A stretch of DNA of 64,000 bases, taken from positions 1 through 64,000 of the forward strand of contig JAXDAY010000008.1 of the NCBI GenBank assembly GCA_034679345.1, read 5' to 3'. Each line of letters opens with the position of its first letter. Positions within the stretch are counted from its first letter, which is position 1. The position numbers and the translations under genes are program-made. This DNA is from JAXDAY01 sp034679345. Lineage in GTDB: Bacteria > Eisenbacteria > RBG-16-71-46 > CAIMUX01 > VGJL01. Below the pieces are notes generated by a model. The model was given only the letters and a program-made list of their open reading frames with translations. It did no database searches and was not told the DNA's origin. Of this stretch, positions 8,799 through 18,966 are shown one piece after another.

Positions 8799-10862
8799 TC
8801 AAAGGGTGCGGATCGGATCAACGTCGACGTACAAGCGAATCCCCCGCAATCCCGGCCGAACTGGGGCATCGAGGGCGGTTCGGGCCAGGCGATGCAACGC
8901 GTCGGGACCCGCCCCCCGCAGGCTCAGGTGCCACCGGTATCGGCCGTTCAGACGGGTGAAGAACATCGGGGCCGGGCCGAGGATGTCGACGCCGAGCCGT
9001 TGCGCCGGTCCGCGGAGGCGATCGGCGAGCTCCTCCGCGCGCCGTCGCACGCGATCCTCGATTCGTCCATCGAAGAGGAGATGGGCGAGACGCGTGAAGG
9101 GCGGATAGGCGAGGGCGCGACGCAGTCGGAGTTCTTCGGCGGCGAAGGACTCGAAGTCTCCCTCGGCGGCGCAGCGAATGACATAGTGGTCCGGCAGCAG
9201 GGTCTGGAGGACGACCTCGCCGCGGATCTCCCCGCGTCCGGCGCGCCCGGCAACCTGCGTGAGGATCTGGTAGGCGCGTTCGGAGGCCCGGAACTCCGGC
9301 AATCCCATTTCCCGATCGGCAAGAAGGACGCCCACGAGGGTCACACGGGGAAAGTCGAATCCCTTGGCGAGCATCTGCGTCCCGATCAGGATGTCGACCG
9401 ACCCTTCCTCGATCGCCTTCAGATGCGCCGCATGGCTCCCCCGGCGTCGCGTCGTATCGGTGTCGAGCCGGAGCAGGCGCGCCGAGGGAAAGAGGGCGGA
9501 GATCCTGTCCTCGAGCTTCTGCGTTCCCACTCCGCCGTAGAAGAGCTTCTCCCCGCGGCACGCGGGACATCGCGCGGAGCGCGCGACGACGCCGCCGCAG
9601 TGATGGCAGCGGAGATCGTCCGTGGCGCGATGGTAGGTCAGAACCACTTCGCACCGGCTGCACCGGAACATCTCGCCGCATTCGGAGCACTGCACGACCG
9701 TGGAGTGCCCCCGGCGGTTCAGGAAGAGGATCGTCTGCTCACCGGCCCCGAGTCGTTCATGGATCTTGCCGATGAGAAAGGACGAGAACAGGGGGATTGC
9801 CCTCCCCGAGGGCGGAAGCCCCGGGTCCTCGCGGAGATCGATCCTGTGCACCGCCGCCTGCTCGCGGCCGGCGTAACGACGTCGGAGGCGATGCCCCGCG
9901 AATTTCCCGCTCGAGACGTTCCAGAACGACTCCAAGGAGGGTGTCGCCGTCCCCAGCAGGACGGGGCACGAGAGCATGCGCGCGCGCACGATCGCGGTGT
10001 CGCGGCCGTGGTAGCGAGGCGACTCCTCCTGCTTGTAGGCCGTCTCCTGCTCTTCATCGACGATGATGAGGCTGAGATCCCGCAACGGCACGAAGACCGC
10101 CGAACGGGCCCCGACGACGATCCGCAGATCTCCCGATCGGGCCTGCTCCCAGGTTCGGCGCCTCTCCCGGACCCCGGCCATCGAGTGGTAGAGGCCGACT
10201 CGTTCGCCGAATCTCCTCCGGACCCGCTCCAGGATCTGCGTCGCAAGTCCGATCTCGGGCTCGAGCAGGAGCACCGATCCCCCGGCGGCGATCGCCTCGC
10301 CCGCGAGCCGCAGATAGATCTCCGTCTTGCCCGAACCGGGGACGCCCCGGAGCAGATCGACGTGGAATCGGCGCGACTGGAGAGGCCGGCGCAGCGCCTC
10401 GAAGACAGCCTCCTGGTCTGGGTCAAGAACGGGTGGATCTTCGATCGCCGGCGGAGGGGCGAGCTCGATCTCGGCGACGCCGCGGTGCGAGCCCCGCGGC
10501 GCCGCGGCCTCCAGCACCTCGCCCCAGGGCGCCAGGTAATAGTCCGCGACCCAGCGGGTCAGAGCCAGGAGGTGGGCATCGAAGAGCGGCTCGGGCGGAT
10601 CCGCCGCCACGATGTCCCGGAGCCTCTCCGGTCCCGGTCCGGAGTGGATCTTGACGACATAGCCATGCGTCGCGCGCCGACCCAGCGGGATGCGCACCCT
10701 GTGACCCTCGGCGATCGCGCCGCTCAGCTCTTCCGGAATCCTGTAGGTGAACAGGGCGCGAACGCCCAAAGGGACCGCGACATCGGCGAGGCTCGGCTCC
10801 GAACGCATGGCTCCGAGAGGATGCCTCATCCGGCGCGGCTCGTCGAGTGCCCCCTGGACCAC
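8799..10862 (-). CDS. priA: primosomal protein N', replication restart helicase PriA
   Basis: PriA recognises stalled forks and D-loops, unwinds DNA 3' to 5' and reloads the replicative helicase. Visible parts are an N-terminal DNA-binding region (about 25-120), Walker A GVPGSGKT (173-180), a helicase core with GTATPS, and a cluster of eight cysteines in four CxxC pairs (CSEC, CSRC, CHHC, CPAC) that bind two zinc ions. The Walker B box reads DEEQ (269-272) where most PriA proteins have DEEH, a conservative but notable change. At 687 residues it is slightly short. The first candidate start is the GTG at 10862; ATGs at 10829 and 10808 are equally possible, so the first 18 residues are uncertain. 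It is divergent from the C25 peptidase gene. Confidence 0.94.
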   Translation of the reverse strand: MVQGALDEPRRMRHPLGAMRSEPSLADVAVPLGVRALFTYRIPEELSGAIAEGHRVRIPLGRRATHGYVVKIHSGPGPERLRDIVAADPPEPLFDAHLLALTRWVADYYLAPWGEVLEAAAPRGSHRGVAEIELAPPPAIEDPPVLDPDQEAVFEALRRPLQSRRFHVDLLRGVPGSGKTEIYLRLAGEAIAAGGSVLLLEPEIGLATQILERVRRRFGERVGLYHSMAGVRERRRTWEQARSGDLRIVVGARSAVFVPLRDLSLIIVDEEQETAYKQEESPRYHGRDTAIVRARMLSCPVLLGTATPSLESFWNVSSGKFAGHRLRRRYAGREQAAVHRIDLREDPGLPPSGRAIPLFSSFLIGKIHERLGAGEQTILFLNRRGHSTVVQCSECGEMFRCSRCEVVLTYHRATDDLRCHHCGGVVARSARCPACRGEKLFYGGVGTQKLEDRISALFPSARLLRLDTDTTRRRGSHAAHLKAIEEGSVDILIGTQMLAKGFDFPRVTLVGVLLADREMGLPEFRASERAYQILTQVAGRAGRGEIRGEVVLQTLLPDHYVIRCAAEGDFESFAAEELRLRRALAYPPFTRLAHLLFDGRIEDRVRRRAEELADRLRGPAQRLGVDILGPAPMFFTRLNGRYRWHLSLRGAGPDALHRLARTALDAPVRPGLRGIRLYVDVDPIRTL

Positions 10863-10949
10863 AGGAGTCTCGACCTACGCACGTCCTCCATGAGAAGGGA
10901 AAGCCTTGCTACAAAGAAAGATCCCCGCGCATCTCCATTAGTCGAGGCG

Positions 10950-10979
10950 TTGTGAATGGATGTACAAATAAGCTATAAT
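10950..10979 (+). promoter_or_regulatory. promoter of the C25 peptidase gene
   Basis: TTGTGA (10950-10955), 18 bp, then perfect TATAAT (10974-10979). It stands in a locally AT-rich patch, unlike the surrounding sequence, about 65 bp before the ATG at 11047. Confidence 0.65.
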
Positions 10980-11046
10980 TAGAAGGTTCCACGCCGAGCG
11001 GCGTTTTCGGGAACGGATCTCGAGGAATTCGGGAAAGGAAGGTGCG

Positions 11047-14000
11047 ATGAGACTCGCCCTGGCTCTGCTGTTGTGCCTGACAATTCACGCCGCCGTCTCC
11101 GAGGCGGCCGGGGTCAGGCCTATCACGATCGGAACGCAACCGTCGGAGCTGCAGCTCCTCGTCCAGGATTCGGACGCCCTCATCTATAGGGCGACGATCG
11201 GCGAGCTCGCGACCATGGATGTCACGACCCCGGAGGGCACCTTCTCCCGGCTCATGATACCCGGCTTCCACGCCTCGCGGCGGGAGGGAGCGCCCGAGCT
11301 CCCCATGATGAATCGACTGATCGAGATCCCGTACGGGGCGACGGCGAGCGCCGAGCTGATCTCGGTCAAGACGCGCGAGATCGACCTGGCGAGCCTGGGG
11401 ATCGTCCATCCCCTCCTCCCGGCGCAGCCGAGCATGCCGAAGAGTGCCGATCCCGCCACCTGGCCGTTCGTCTACGACGAGGCGTCGTACACGGGGCGCG
11501 TGGCGAACGAGATGCTCCACCTGGCGCCGCAGGGACGCCTGCGCGCGGTCGAGATCGGCCGGCTCGAGGTCTCCCCGATCGAGTACTACCCGGAGGAAGG
11601 ACGCATCGTCGTCTGCGAGGAGATCGAGTTCCGCGTCCGCTTCGACGGCGCCGACCACGCCGCCGGCGCGATGCTCGACGCGGCCACGCGCAGCCCCTTC
11701 TTCGATCCAATCTACGAGCAGATCGAAGGATACCGCGGGATCCACGATCAGCATCCCGACCGTGTACGGGACATCGTGACGATGGTCGTCGTGACGCCGC
11801 CCGAGTTCGAGGCGCAGATGCAGGGCTTCGTCGAGTGGAAGACCCGTCGCGGATTCCACGTCATCGTCGGCGTGACCGGCACGCCCCCGGTGGGAACCAC
11901 CAAGGAGTCGATCCGGGACTGGCTCTGGGGCCTGTACAACAACGGGACGCCTGAGCTGCCTTCCCCCTCCTTCGTGCTCTTCGTTGGCGACGTCGCCCAG
12001 ATGCCGACCTGGACGCTGAGCGGCGACGCGACCGACCGTCCCTACTGCGCCGTCGACGCGGATCTCATGCCCGACATGTACTATGGCCGTTTCTCCGCCA
12101 CGAATCCGTCCCAGCTGCAGGCCCAGCTCGACAAGACCCTCATGTACGACCAGTTCACCATGCCCGACCCCAGCTATCTGGGCGAGGTCGTCATGATCGC
12201 GGGTATGGACTCCGGGCACGGGCAGGTCTGGGCCAACGGCCAGATCAACTACGGCACGACGAATTACTTCAACGAATCCCACGGCATCTTGAGCCACACC
12301 TACCTGTACCCCGGATCCGGCGGCGCCGACGCTCAGATCGTCGCCGACGTGAGCGAGGGAGTCGGCTACATCAACTACACCGCCCACGGGAGCGAGACCT
12401 CCTGGTCCGACCCGACCTTCACCCAGGGCAATGTCAACAGCCTCCAGAACGCCGGCAAGTACTGCCTCGCCGTCGGCAACTGCTGTCTCACCTCGAGCTA
12501 CGACGTCAGCGAATGTTTCGCTGAGACCTGGTTACGCGCCGCGAACAAGGGGGCGATCGGCTACATCGGCGGCAGCAACTCGACCTACTGGGATGAGGAC
12601 TATTACTGGGGCGTTGGATATCGCGCCTCGATCGTCGAGCATCCGGTCTTCGATCCCAATCACATGGGCGCCTACGACGGCCTCTTCCACGACCACGGCG
12701 AGGCGATGACGCAGTGGTACGTCACCAACGACGCGCTGATCTTCTGCGGGAATCTCGCGGTCACCGAATCGGGTTCGAGCCTCACGACCTACTACTGGAA
12801 CATCTACAACCTGATGGGCGATCCCTCCCTTTCGACCTACCTAGGCGTTCCGACCGAGAACCCGGTCACGCATCCGGCCACGATCTTCACGACCTGGGAC
12901 TCGTTCGAGGTGACCGCCGTTCCGAACAGCTACGTGGGTTTCACCAAGAACGGCGTTCTGATCGGCGCAGGCACGGTCCCGGAGAGCGGCGTGCTGGATC
13001 TGCCGATCTGGGAGGAGCCGTTCCTACCCGGCACGGCCCACCTGGTCGTGATGGCGCAGAACCGGATCCCCTATGAGACCGATCTCAACGTGATCATCCC
13101 GGCGACGGTCTATATCGATCCCGACGCGATCGACGCAAACGTGGAGACCGCGGTGAGCGTCGGCGTCTTCGAGTACGACGGCGTCACGCCGATCGAAGGC
13201 GTCGAGATCTGGGCGGACGGCCTCGACTATGAGTCGGGGCACGCATTCACCGCGGCCGATGGCTACTGCACGATCACGGTGAACTACCCTTACGGGCCCT
13301 CGATCGACATCGTCGGGAAGCGCCCGGGCGATTCGTACGAGCTCTTCCGAGAGCCGCTGCGGGTCAATGCGCTGAACCTGACCCTGCCGAGCCTGTCAGT
13401 CACGACCGACATCGGCTTGAATGACGCGTTCGCGCTGAACCTCCCGGGAACGATTCACGCGAACGTGGGCCAATCGGGCTATACCCTCTGGGCCATCCTG
13501 AATGGCGAGCCCATCGGCAGCGTGGTCGGAAACGCGCTCACCGTGACGCCCGCTGAGCTCGGCACGGTGAGGGGGATCATCGCTCTCTCGGGCTATGACA
13601 TCTACTGGGAGGATTTCCCCGTCATCGAGGCATACGGGACCCTGAGCGGCCACATCGACGCCAACGGCTCTCCAGCGGTGGGAGCGGTCCTTACCGGCTA
13701 CGACGTCAACATGGAGATCGCCTTCGAGGCGACCGCGAACGCCCAGGGCGACTACGCAATCGCCGATGAGATCGTCGTGGCCCCGTACACGATCCGGGTG
13801 GCCCACTTCGGATCGCTCCCGTACGAGCTGGGTTACTTCCTGAACTACGGAGCGAACGTCCTCGATATCGTCCTCGATCCGGCGCCGAGCGGCGTGATCG
13901 CAGGCACGGTCCTCGAGGAGGAAACCGATCTTCCTCTCGAGGCGGACATCAAGATCTACCGTCTCGACACCCTCGAGCTCTACGCCCAGACCACCAGCAG

Positions 14001-15804
14001 CGCGATCGACGGGAGCTACACCACGCCGGCGCTCCCTTACTTCGACTACCGCGTCGTCGTGAAGGCGTGGCATCACATCCCCGTCACTGTGAATGTGACG
14101 GTCGACCAACCGGTGATCACCCGCGACTTCTGGCTCGAGGCCACGATCGGAGACATCCTCGTGGTGAACGACGGCGCCAAGGCCGGAACGGTAGAGCCGA
14201 AGCTCGACGAGAAGACCGGAGCCATCATCGAGCCCGGCTACACGGCGGCCGACGACAAGTCGGTGACCGATGTCGTGACGGATCTCGAGACGCTGGGCTA
14301 CACCGTCACTGTGGAGCAGGCCGCCTCGACCGATCCTGCGAGCTGGGAGAACTACGATCTGCTCATGAGCGTCAGCGGCAGCAACACCTCCACCCTGACC
14401 AACTCCGCCTACAAGCTGGCGCTCGTCGCCTTTGTCGAGCGCGGCGGCCATCTCTTGATCGAGGGTGGCGAGGTGGGCTACGACCACTACGGCGACACGA
14501 ACTTCGCCAGCAAGGTTCTCCATAGCACCGACTGGAACGCGGACAACAGCGGCAATCTCACCGTCGCGGCGCCGAGCCACTACGTGATGAGCGTGCCGAA
14601 CCAGATCACCGGGCCCGTCACGATGAGCTACGTCGGATACGGCGACGAGGACGCCATGGCGCCGCTCGCCGATGCGGTCAAGGTCGGCTCGTGGACGAGC
14701 TACCCGAACGACGCGAGCGTGATCTGCTACGACACGAACCCCGCTCCGCAGGGAGGGCAGATCGTCTACTTCGCCTTCAACTACTCGGCGATGAACGCGA
14801 GCGTCCGTCCGCTGCTGCTTCAGAACGCGGTCACCTGGCTCATGACGCCCGAGTTCGGCGACTGCTCCGTCGCGGGCCGTGTGACGCTCGCCGGGCAGGG
14901 GGATCACTCAGGGGTCCGAGTCGAGGCGATCCCCAACGGCGGGCACGTTCTCACGAACGCCGCGGGCGAGTACTGCCTCGAGGGGCTCTTCTCGGGAACG
15001 TATACGATCCGCGCCACGAAGGAAGACTGGTCCACCGGAAACGTGGAGGTGACTCTCACAGAGGGCCAGCAGCTGACGGGCGTCGATTTCGTCCTCACCC
15101 CGGTCTTCACCCACGAGCAGTGCCGCGAACCGCATCTGACCATCCCGGACAACAACACGACCGGCGTCACGGATGTGATGGGAGTCCTGATCGGGGGCGG
15201 CGTCACGATCAGCGCTGTCGAGGTCTACGTCAACATCACCCACACCTACATCGGGGACCTGATGGTGCAGCTCACCTCGCCCGACAATGCGACCGTCGTC
15301 CTCCACAACCGCTCCGGCGGTAGCGCCGACAACATCGTCGGCTGGTACCCGACCCAGCTCACGCCGAGCCAATCGCTCGACGCCTTCATTGGAGGCAATC
15401 CCGACGGGCTCTGGCGGCTCAAGGTGAGCGACCTCGCTGGAGGCGACAGCGGCGTCCTGAACCAGTGGTGCTTGCGGATCTACTACGGCGGCAGTACGGC
15501 GGATGCCGAGGACGGCGCGAAGCCGACCGCTCTGTTCCTCGCCTCCGGCAGCCCGAATCCGATGGGGCTTCAGACTGCGGTCCGGTTCGATCTGCCGGCG
15601 CGCAGCCGGGTCGATCTCGCCGTCTACGACATCGGCGGACGCCGGGTCGCCTCGCTGGTCGACGGCTTGGTGGATGCGGGGCGCCATCAGATCGCCTGGA
15701 AGGGCATCAGCTCGGAGGGGGAGACGTTGGCGAGCGGCGTCTACCTCTGTCGCCTGACCACCGAGATGGGGACGCTCACGCGCAAGTTGCACATCGTGCG
15801 GTAG
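11047..15804 (+). CDS. secreted gingipain-type C25 cysteine peptidase with P-domain and FlgD/T9SS-like tail
   Basis: This 1585-residue exported protein starts at an ATG behind an AAGGAAGG ribosome site and has a signal peptide (1-21). A propeptide-like region (about 25-240) precedes the peptidase domain (about 243-620), with catalytic His447 in YTAHGSE and a likely catalytic Cys480 in GNCCLTSSYD. Then come Ig-like/carboxypeptidase-regulatory-like beta modules (about 620-1030), a Rossmann-like region that resembles a glutamine-amidotransferase fold (about 1035-1270), another regulatory-like beta module, a P/homoB domain (about 1355-1475) and a final FlgD-like tail (about 1500-1585, YDIGGRRV and ASGVYLCRL). 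C25 peptidases are typical outer-surface or secreted proteases of T9SS bacteria. It is transcribed alone and meets the propeller lipoprotein tail-to-tail across a hairpin. Confidence 0.88.
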   Translation: MRLALALLLCLTIHAAVSEAAGVRPITIGTQPSELQLLVQDSDALIYRATIGELATMDVTTPEGTFSRLMIPGFHASRREGAPELPMMNRLIEIPYGATASAELISVKTREIDLASLGIVHPLLPAQPSMPKSADPATWPFVYDEASYTGRVANEMLHLAPQGRLRAVEIGRLEVSPIEYYPEEGRIVVCEEIEFRVRFDGADHAAGAMLDAATRSPFFDPIYEQIEGYRGIHDQHPDRVRDIVTMVVVTPPEFEAQMQGFVEWKTRRGFHVIVGVTGTPPVGTTKESIRDWLWGLYNNGTPELPSPSFVLFVGDVAQMPTWTLSGDATDRPYCAVDADLMPDMYYGRFSATNPSQLQAQLDKTLMYDQFTMPDPSYLGEVVMIAGMDSGHGQVWANGQINYGTTNYFNESHGILSHTYLYPGSGGADAQIVADVSEGVGYINYTAHGSETSWSDPTFTQGNVNSLQNAGKYCLAVGNCCLTSSYDVSECFAETWLRAANKGAIGYIGGSNSTYWDEDYYWGVGYRASIVEHPVFDPNHMGAYDGLFHDHGEAMTQWYVTNDALIFCGNLAVTESGSSLTTYYWNIYNLMGDPSLSTYLGVPTENPVTHPATIFTTWDSFEVTAVPNSYVGFTKNGVLIGAGTVPESGVLDLPIWEEPFLPGTAHLVVMAQNRIPYETDLNVIIPATVYIDPDAIDANVETAVSVGVFEYDGVTPIEGVEIWADGLDYESGHAFTAADGYCTITVNYPYGPSIDIVGKRPGDSYELFREPLRVNALNLTLPSLSVTTDIGLNDAFALNLPGTIHANVGQSGYTLWAILNGEPIGSVVGNALTVTPAELGTVRGIIALSGYDIYWEDFPVIEAYGTLSGHIDANGSPAVGAVLTGYDVNMEIAFEATANAQGDYAIADEIVVAPYTIRVAHFGSLPYELGYFLNYGANVLDIVLDPAPSGVIAGTVLEEETDLPLEADIKIYRLDTLELYAQTTSSAIDGSYTTPALPYFDYRVVVKAWHHIPVTVNVTVDQPVITRDFWLEATIGDILVVNDGAKAGTVEPKLDEKTGAIIEPGYTAADDKSVTDVVTDLETLGYTVTVEQAASTDPASWENYDLLMSVSGSNTSTLTNSAYKLALVAFVERGGHLLIEGGEVGYDHYGDTNFASKVLHSTDWNADNSGNLTVAAPSHYVMSVPNQITGPVTMSYVGYGDEDAMAPLADAVKVGSWTSYPNDASVICYDTNPAPQGGQIVYFAFNYSAMNASVRPLLLQNAVTWLMTPEFGDCSVAGRVTLAGQGDHSGVRVEAIPNGGHVLTNAAGEYCLEGLFSGTYTIRATKEDWSTGNVEVTLTEGQQLTGVDFVLTPVFTHEQCREPHLTIPDNNTTGVTDVMGVLIGGGVTISAVEVYVNITHTYIGDLMVQLTSPDNATVVLHNRSGGSADNIVGWYPTQLTPSQSLDAFIGGNPDGLWRLKVSDLAGGDSGVLNQWCLRIYYGGSTADAEDGAKPTALFLASGSPNPMGLQTAVRFDLPARSRVDLAVYDIGGRRVASLVDGLVDAGRHQIAWKGISSEGETLASGVYLCRLTTEMGTLTRKLHIVR

Positions 15805-15828
15805 CAGGAGGATCGCCGCCGGCTCGAA

Positions 15829-15863
15829 GGGCCCGGTCTCCGGCTCGTCCGGAGGCCGGGCCC
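15829..15863. terminator. bidirectional hairpin between convergent genes
   Basis: A 15-bp inverted repeat (15829-15843 with 15849-15863, one G-T wobble) with a 5-nt loop lies 24 bp after the peptidase stop and 5 bp before the lipoprotein stop. Neither side has a long T-run. It probably serves both genes. Confidence 0.6.
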
Positions 15864-15868
15864 TCGCT

Positions 15869-18796
15869 TCAGTCCTTCCAGCGGGCGATGCGGGCGGAGG
15901 GGATCCGCCCCGCCTCGGTGAACCAGCCACCGAAGTAGATGCTGCCGCCATCGACCAGGACGCAGTTCACGACGCCCCCTCCGATGCCAGCGCCGAGGGG
16001 ACTCCATTCGACCCCGTTCCATCGGGCCACATGCGGCGCATCGACTCCGTCGATCGTCGTGAACCATCCCGAGGCGATCAGATCGCCGTTGTAGACGGCC
16101 AGCCCATGCACCCATCCGTTCGACCCGCTGCCGAAGGGATGCCACCGCTCGCCGTCCCAGCGCGCGATATTCGCTGCCGGCGCCCCGCCCGCGCTCTTGA
16201 ACTGCCCGCCGACGATCAGATCTCCCTCGTAGGCGGCGAAGCTCCAGACATAGTCGAGGTCCATCCCGCCGTCGAATCCGCTCCACCGCGTTCCGTCCCA
16301 GCGCGCGATCTGGGAGGTGCCCGGTACCCCGTCGGCTCGGGAGAAGTCCCCGCCCACGATCAGGTCGCCTTCGAAGGCTCCGAGTCCCAACACCTGGTTG
16401 TTGACGCCGGAGCCTAGGGAATCCCAACCGACTCCGTTCCATCGAGCGATGCCGTTGACGACGAACCCCCCCGCCCTGTGGAAGGCCCCGCCCGCGTAGA
16501 GCAAGCCATCGTGCTCGATGAGCGCGCGAACGACATTGTCCATACCGGGACCGAAGGGGCTCCAACTCGACCCGTCCCATCGAGCGATGAACCTTGCGGC
16601 GGCGCCGCCCGCGCGCGTGAACGTCCCTCCGGCGATCAGATCCCCGTCGTGGACGGCGAGGGCGTAGATCCAGCTGTCGGTGCCCGAACCGAGCGGGTGC
16701 CACCGGTTCCCGTCCCAGCGCGCGATGTAACCGACATCCTGATCGCCCGCCTGAGTGAAGTTGCCGGCCACCACGAGGTCGCCCTGGTAGAGAATCATCG
16801 CCTGGACATTGCCGTCCAGTCCCTGGCCGAACGGAACAGGCGCGAAACCGGGCATCCAGTGGGCGTCCGGGTTGTCGTGCGCCGCGCTTCCGACCGCGAC
16901 ATTGGAGAGCGCCGAGCGGTTCGCAGACTCGTCCACGCTCTTCAAAGCGAAGTGGTAGGTCGTCGCGGCGGACAGGCCCTCGACAAGGAGGAACTCCCTC
17001 GCGCCCGCGCGTCGCGGCGGCCACGGGTACTCGACCGGGGTGGCGGCGTCCCAAGACACGGAGTCGATCGGGTCGCGCGAGTACCGCACCTCGTAGCCAG
17101 CCGCCTGCCCCTGGGAGCCGTCGTCCCCCGGCGCGGTCCAGACGAGCCCGACCGATTCGAAGGCCGTGCCGTCGATCGCGAGGTCCGATACACGCGAGGG
17201 CGGACGAACATCCACGACCTCTCCGGTCACCGCGCGGGCGATCTCGCTCGCCTCCGATTGCGCGTAGGCGTTCTCCGCATAGACGCGATACTCGTAGCCG
17301 AGGTGTGAATCGAGAAACGGATCCTCAAAGACAGTGACGTCTTCGGCGACCCACGCCAGCGCGGCCTCCTGCCCACCGTCGGGCTTGCGCAGGACGACGA
17401 AACGATCCTCGTTGCTCGATCGATCCGCCCATGTCAGGCGCACGACCCCCTGATCGAAGGCCGCGGAGAGATCCTCCGGCGGTCGCACGAGCTCCGGGGG
17501 ATCGATCTGAGTGACCTCTCCGCCGCGGATCCGGATCTGCGCCCGCCATTCGATCGGGGCTCCGGCAAGATCGCATAGAAACGGCCCGGGGGGCAGGGCG
17601 GCGACGGCTCCGGCCTGGGCGATCCCGATGCGGATCAGAGCGTCGATCAACTCGCGATGCTCCGACCCGAGCAGGCGGTCGCGATCCTTCTGGAGAAGCC
17701 GCAGCAGGGCTGCGACGAATCGTCCGGCTTCTCCGGAGACCCAGGCGGCGCGCACGCTATCGGCCAGGGCGAGCCCCTCGACGGTGAAGCGGGCGGGATC
17801 GTCGACCCATGGAGGCTCCGCCACGGGCCCGACGGACTCCAGCCACGACGAGGCTGCGGCGGCGGCGTTCAGGCGAAACGCGAGGTGCGCGGGCGAGATG
17901 GGGTCGGCGGGCGTCGCCCTCTCGCCGCTGTGGACGACCATGCGGTAGCGTCCGTCCGGCTGCACGAGCTCCGCCCTGGCTGGCGCGGGCGGCGCGTTCG
18001 GATCGGAGCGGATGGAGCGCCCCGAGGCGAAGCGGGCGAGGATCGCGTCGGTTCCGTAGATGTAGATCCCCACGCCGTACTGAATGGCGAACGGATTGAC
18101 GAGCCACGGATTCCCGGAACCGCGAGGGGATGACTCGAGGCGGATCCCCTCGCCAGGATGCAGAGAATCGCTCCACGCGCCCCGGCAGAGGGCCGCAGAG
18201 CCCGCCTGCGAACGCAGGAGGGCCCCGGCCGCTTCGATCGGGTTCGGAGCGGTCGTCTCGAGCAGGTACCCGAGATCGCGCGACATGATCTTCGAGCGGA
18301 CGGCTTGCGCGATATCGGAGCTGCGCGAGGCGCAGGACGCGACGAGCTGCGCGGCGGCCTCCCCCGAGCAGCCCCAGAGGAACGGGTCGAGCTCGAGGAT
18401 CGCGGCGATCGTCGACTCGCATCCGAGCTCGAATCCCTTCGTGCTGTCGGGCCGGACGAATCCCAGGAAGAGCGGAATCGAGTCGCCGAGCGAGACGACG
18501 AGCGGCTGCCGCCCGGCGTCCGGATCCAGGAGGTCGGGAAACGTGCCGTCAGAGGCGACCGGGGCGGCCCCGGCGAGGCCGCGGACGAGGAGCACCTCGG
18601 TGGAGAGCAGCGGCCAGTCCAGGGCAGAAATGCGCGAGATCGGCGGACCGGCAGGGGTCGGATCTTCAGGGGAGTCCGGGCGCGTCGTGTCGGAATCTCC
18701 GCAGGTGAGGGCCGGGAGAAGGGCGAGGAGCAGGAGGATCTCGAGCTTCGCCCCGCCTCGTCGCGCGAAATCCGGAATCGTGCGCAGTCCCATCAT
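15869..18796 (-). CDS. exported lipoprotein-like protein with two Fn3 domains and a seven-repeat beta-propeller
   Basis: I chose the ATG at 18796 (975 residues), not the in-frame upstream start, because GGAGGT sits 6 nt before it. A hydrophobic signal ends at LPALTC, a weak lipobox. The N-terminal 400 residues are not recognised. Two fibronectin type III-like domains follow (about 430-640), then seven repeats of about 46 residues up to the C-terminus. Each repeat has the pattern DGDLIxGGxFTxAGG, then IARWDGxxWxPLGSG. Seven tandem units of this length strongly suggest a seven-bladed propeller, probably a binding surface outside the cell. No catalytic motif is seen and there is no FlgD-like tail. 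It is divergent from nifU. Confidence 0.75.
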   Translation of the reverse strand: MMGLRTIPDFARRGGAKLEILLLLALLPALTCGDSDTTRPDSPEDPTPAGPPISRISALDWPLLSTEVLLVRGLAGAAPVASDGTFPDLLDPDAGRQPLVVSLGDSIPLFLGFVRPDSTKGFELGCESTIAAILELDPFLWGCSGEAAAQLVASCASRSSDIAQAVRSKIMSRDLGYLLETTAPNPIEAAGALLRSQAGSAALCRGAWSDSLHPGEGIRLESSPRGSGNPWLVNPFAIQYGVGIYIYGTDAILARFASGRSIRSDPNAPPAPARAELVQPDGRYRMVVHSGERATPADPISPAHLAFRLNAAAAASSWLESVGPVAEPPWVDDPARFTVEGLALADSVRAAWVSGEAGRFVAALLRLLQKDRDRLLGSEHRELIDALIRIGIAQAGAVAALPPGPFLCDLAGAPIEWRAQIRIRGGEVTQIDPPELVRPPEDLSAAFDQGVVRLTWADRSSNEDRFVVLRKPDGGQEAALAWVAEDVTVFEDPFLDSHLGYEYRVYAENAYAQSEASEIARAVTGEVVDVRPPSRVSDLAIDGTAFESVGLVWTAPGDDGSQGQAAGYEVRYSRDPIDSVSWDAATPVEYPWPPRRAGAREFLLVEGLSAATTYHFALKSVDESANRSALSNVAVGSAAHDNPDAHWMPGFAPVPFGQGLDGNVQAMILYQGDLVVAGNFTQAGDQDVGYIARWDGNRWHPLGSGTDSWIYALAVHDGDLIAGGTFTRAGGAAARFIARWDGSSWSPFGPGMDNVVRALIEHDGLLYAGGAFHRAGGFVVNGIARWNGVGWDSLGSGVNNQVLGLGAFEGDLIVGGDFSRADGVPGTSQIARWDGTRWSGFDGGMDLDYVWSFAAYEGDLIVGGQFKSAGGAPAANIARWDGERWHPFGSGSNGWVHGLAVYNGDLIASGWFTTIDGVDAPHVARWNGVEWSPLGAGIGGGVVNCVLVDGGSIYFGGWFTEAGRIPSARIARWKD

Positions 18797-18966
18797 CTCG
18801 CACCTCCGGCCAGCGGCTCGGATCGATCTGGGACCCCGGCAAGCACCCATGACATTAGCTCCACCGCGGAAGCTTGTCCATCCACGGCTGCTGCGCCCCT
18901 CTCGCCGCGCGTGTCTCCGGACCAGGGATCGGCTAGACTCAGGGGGGTTGGTCGAGGGAGGGGACG

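Noticed and set aside
8766..10955. 729-codon plus-strand open frame across priA
   Set aside because: It is the antisense shadow of priA in GC-rich DNA, with no ribosome site and no recognisable motif.
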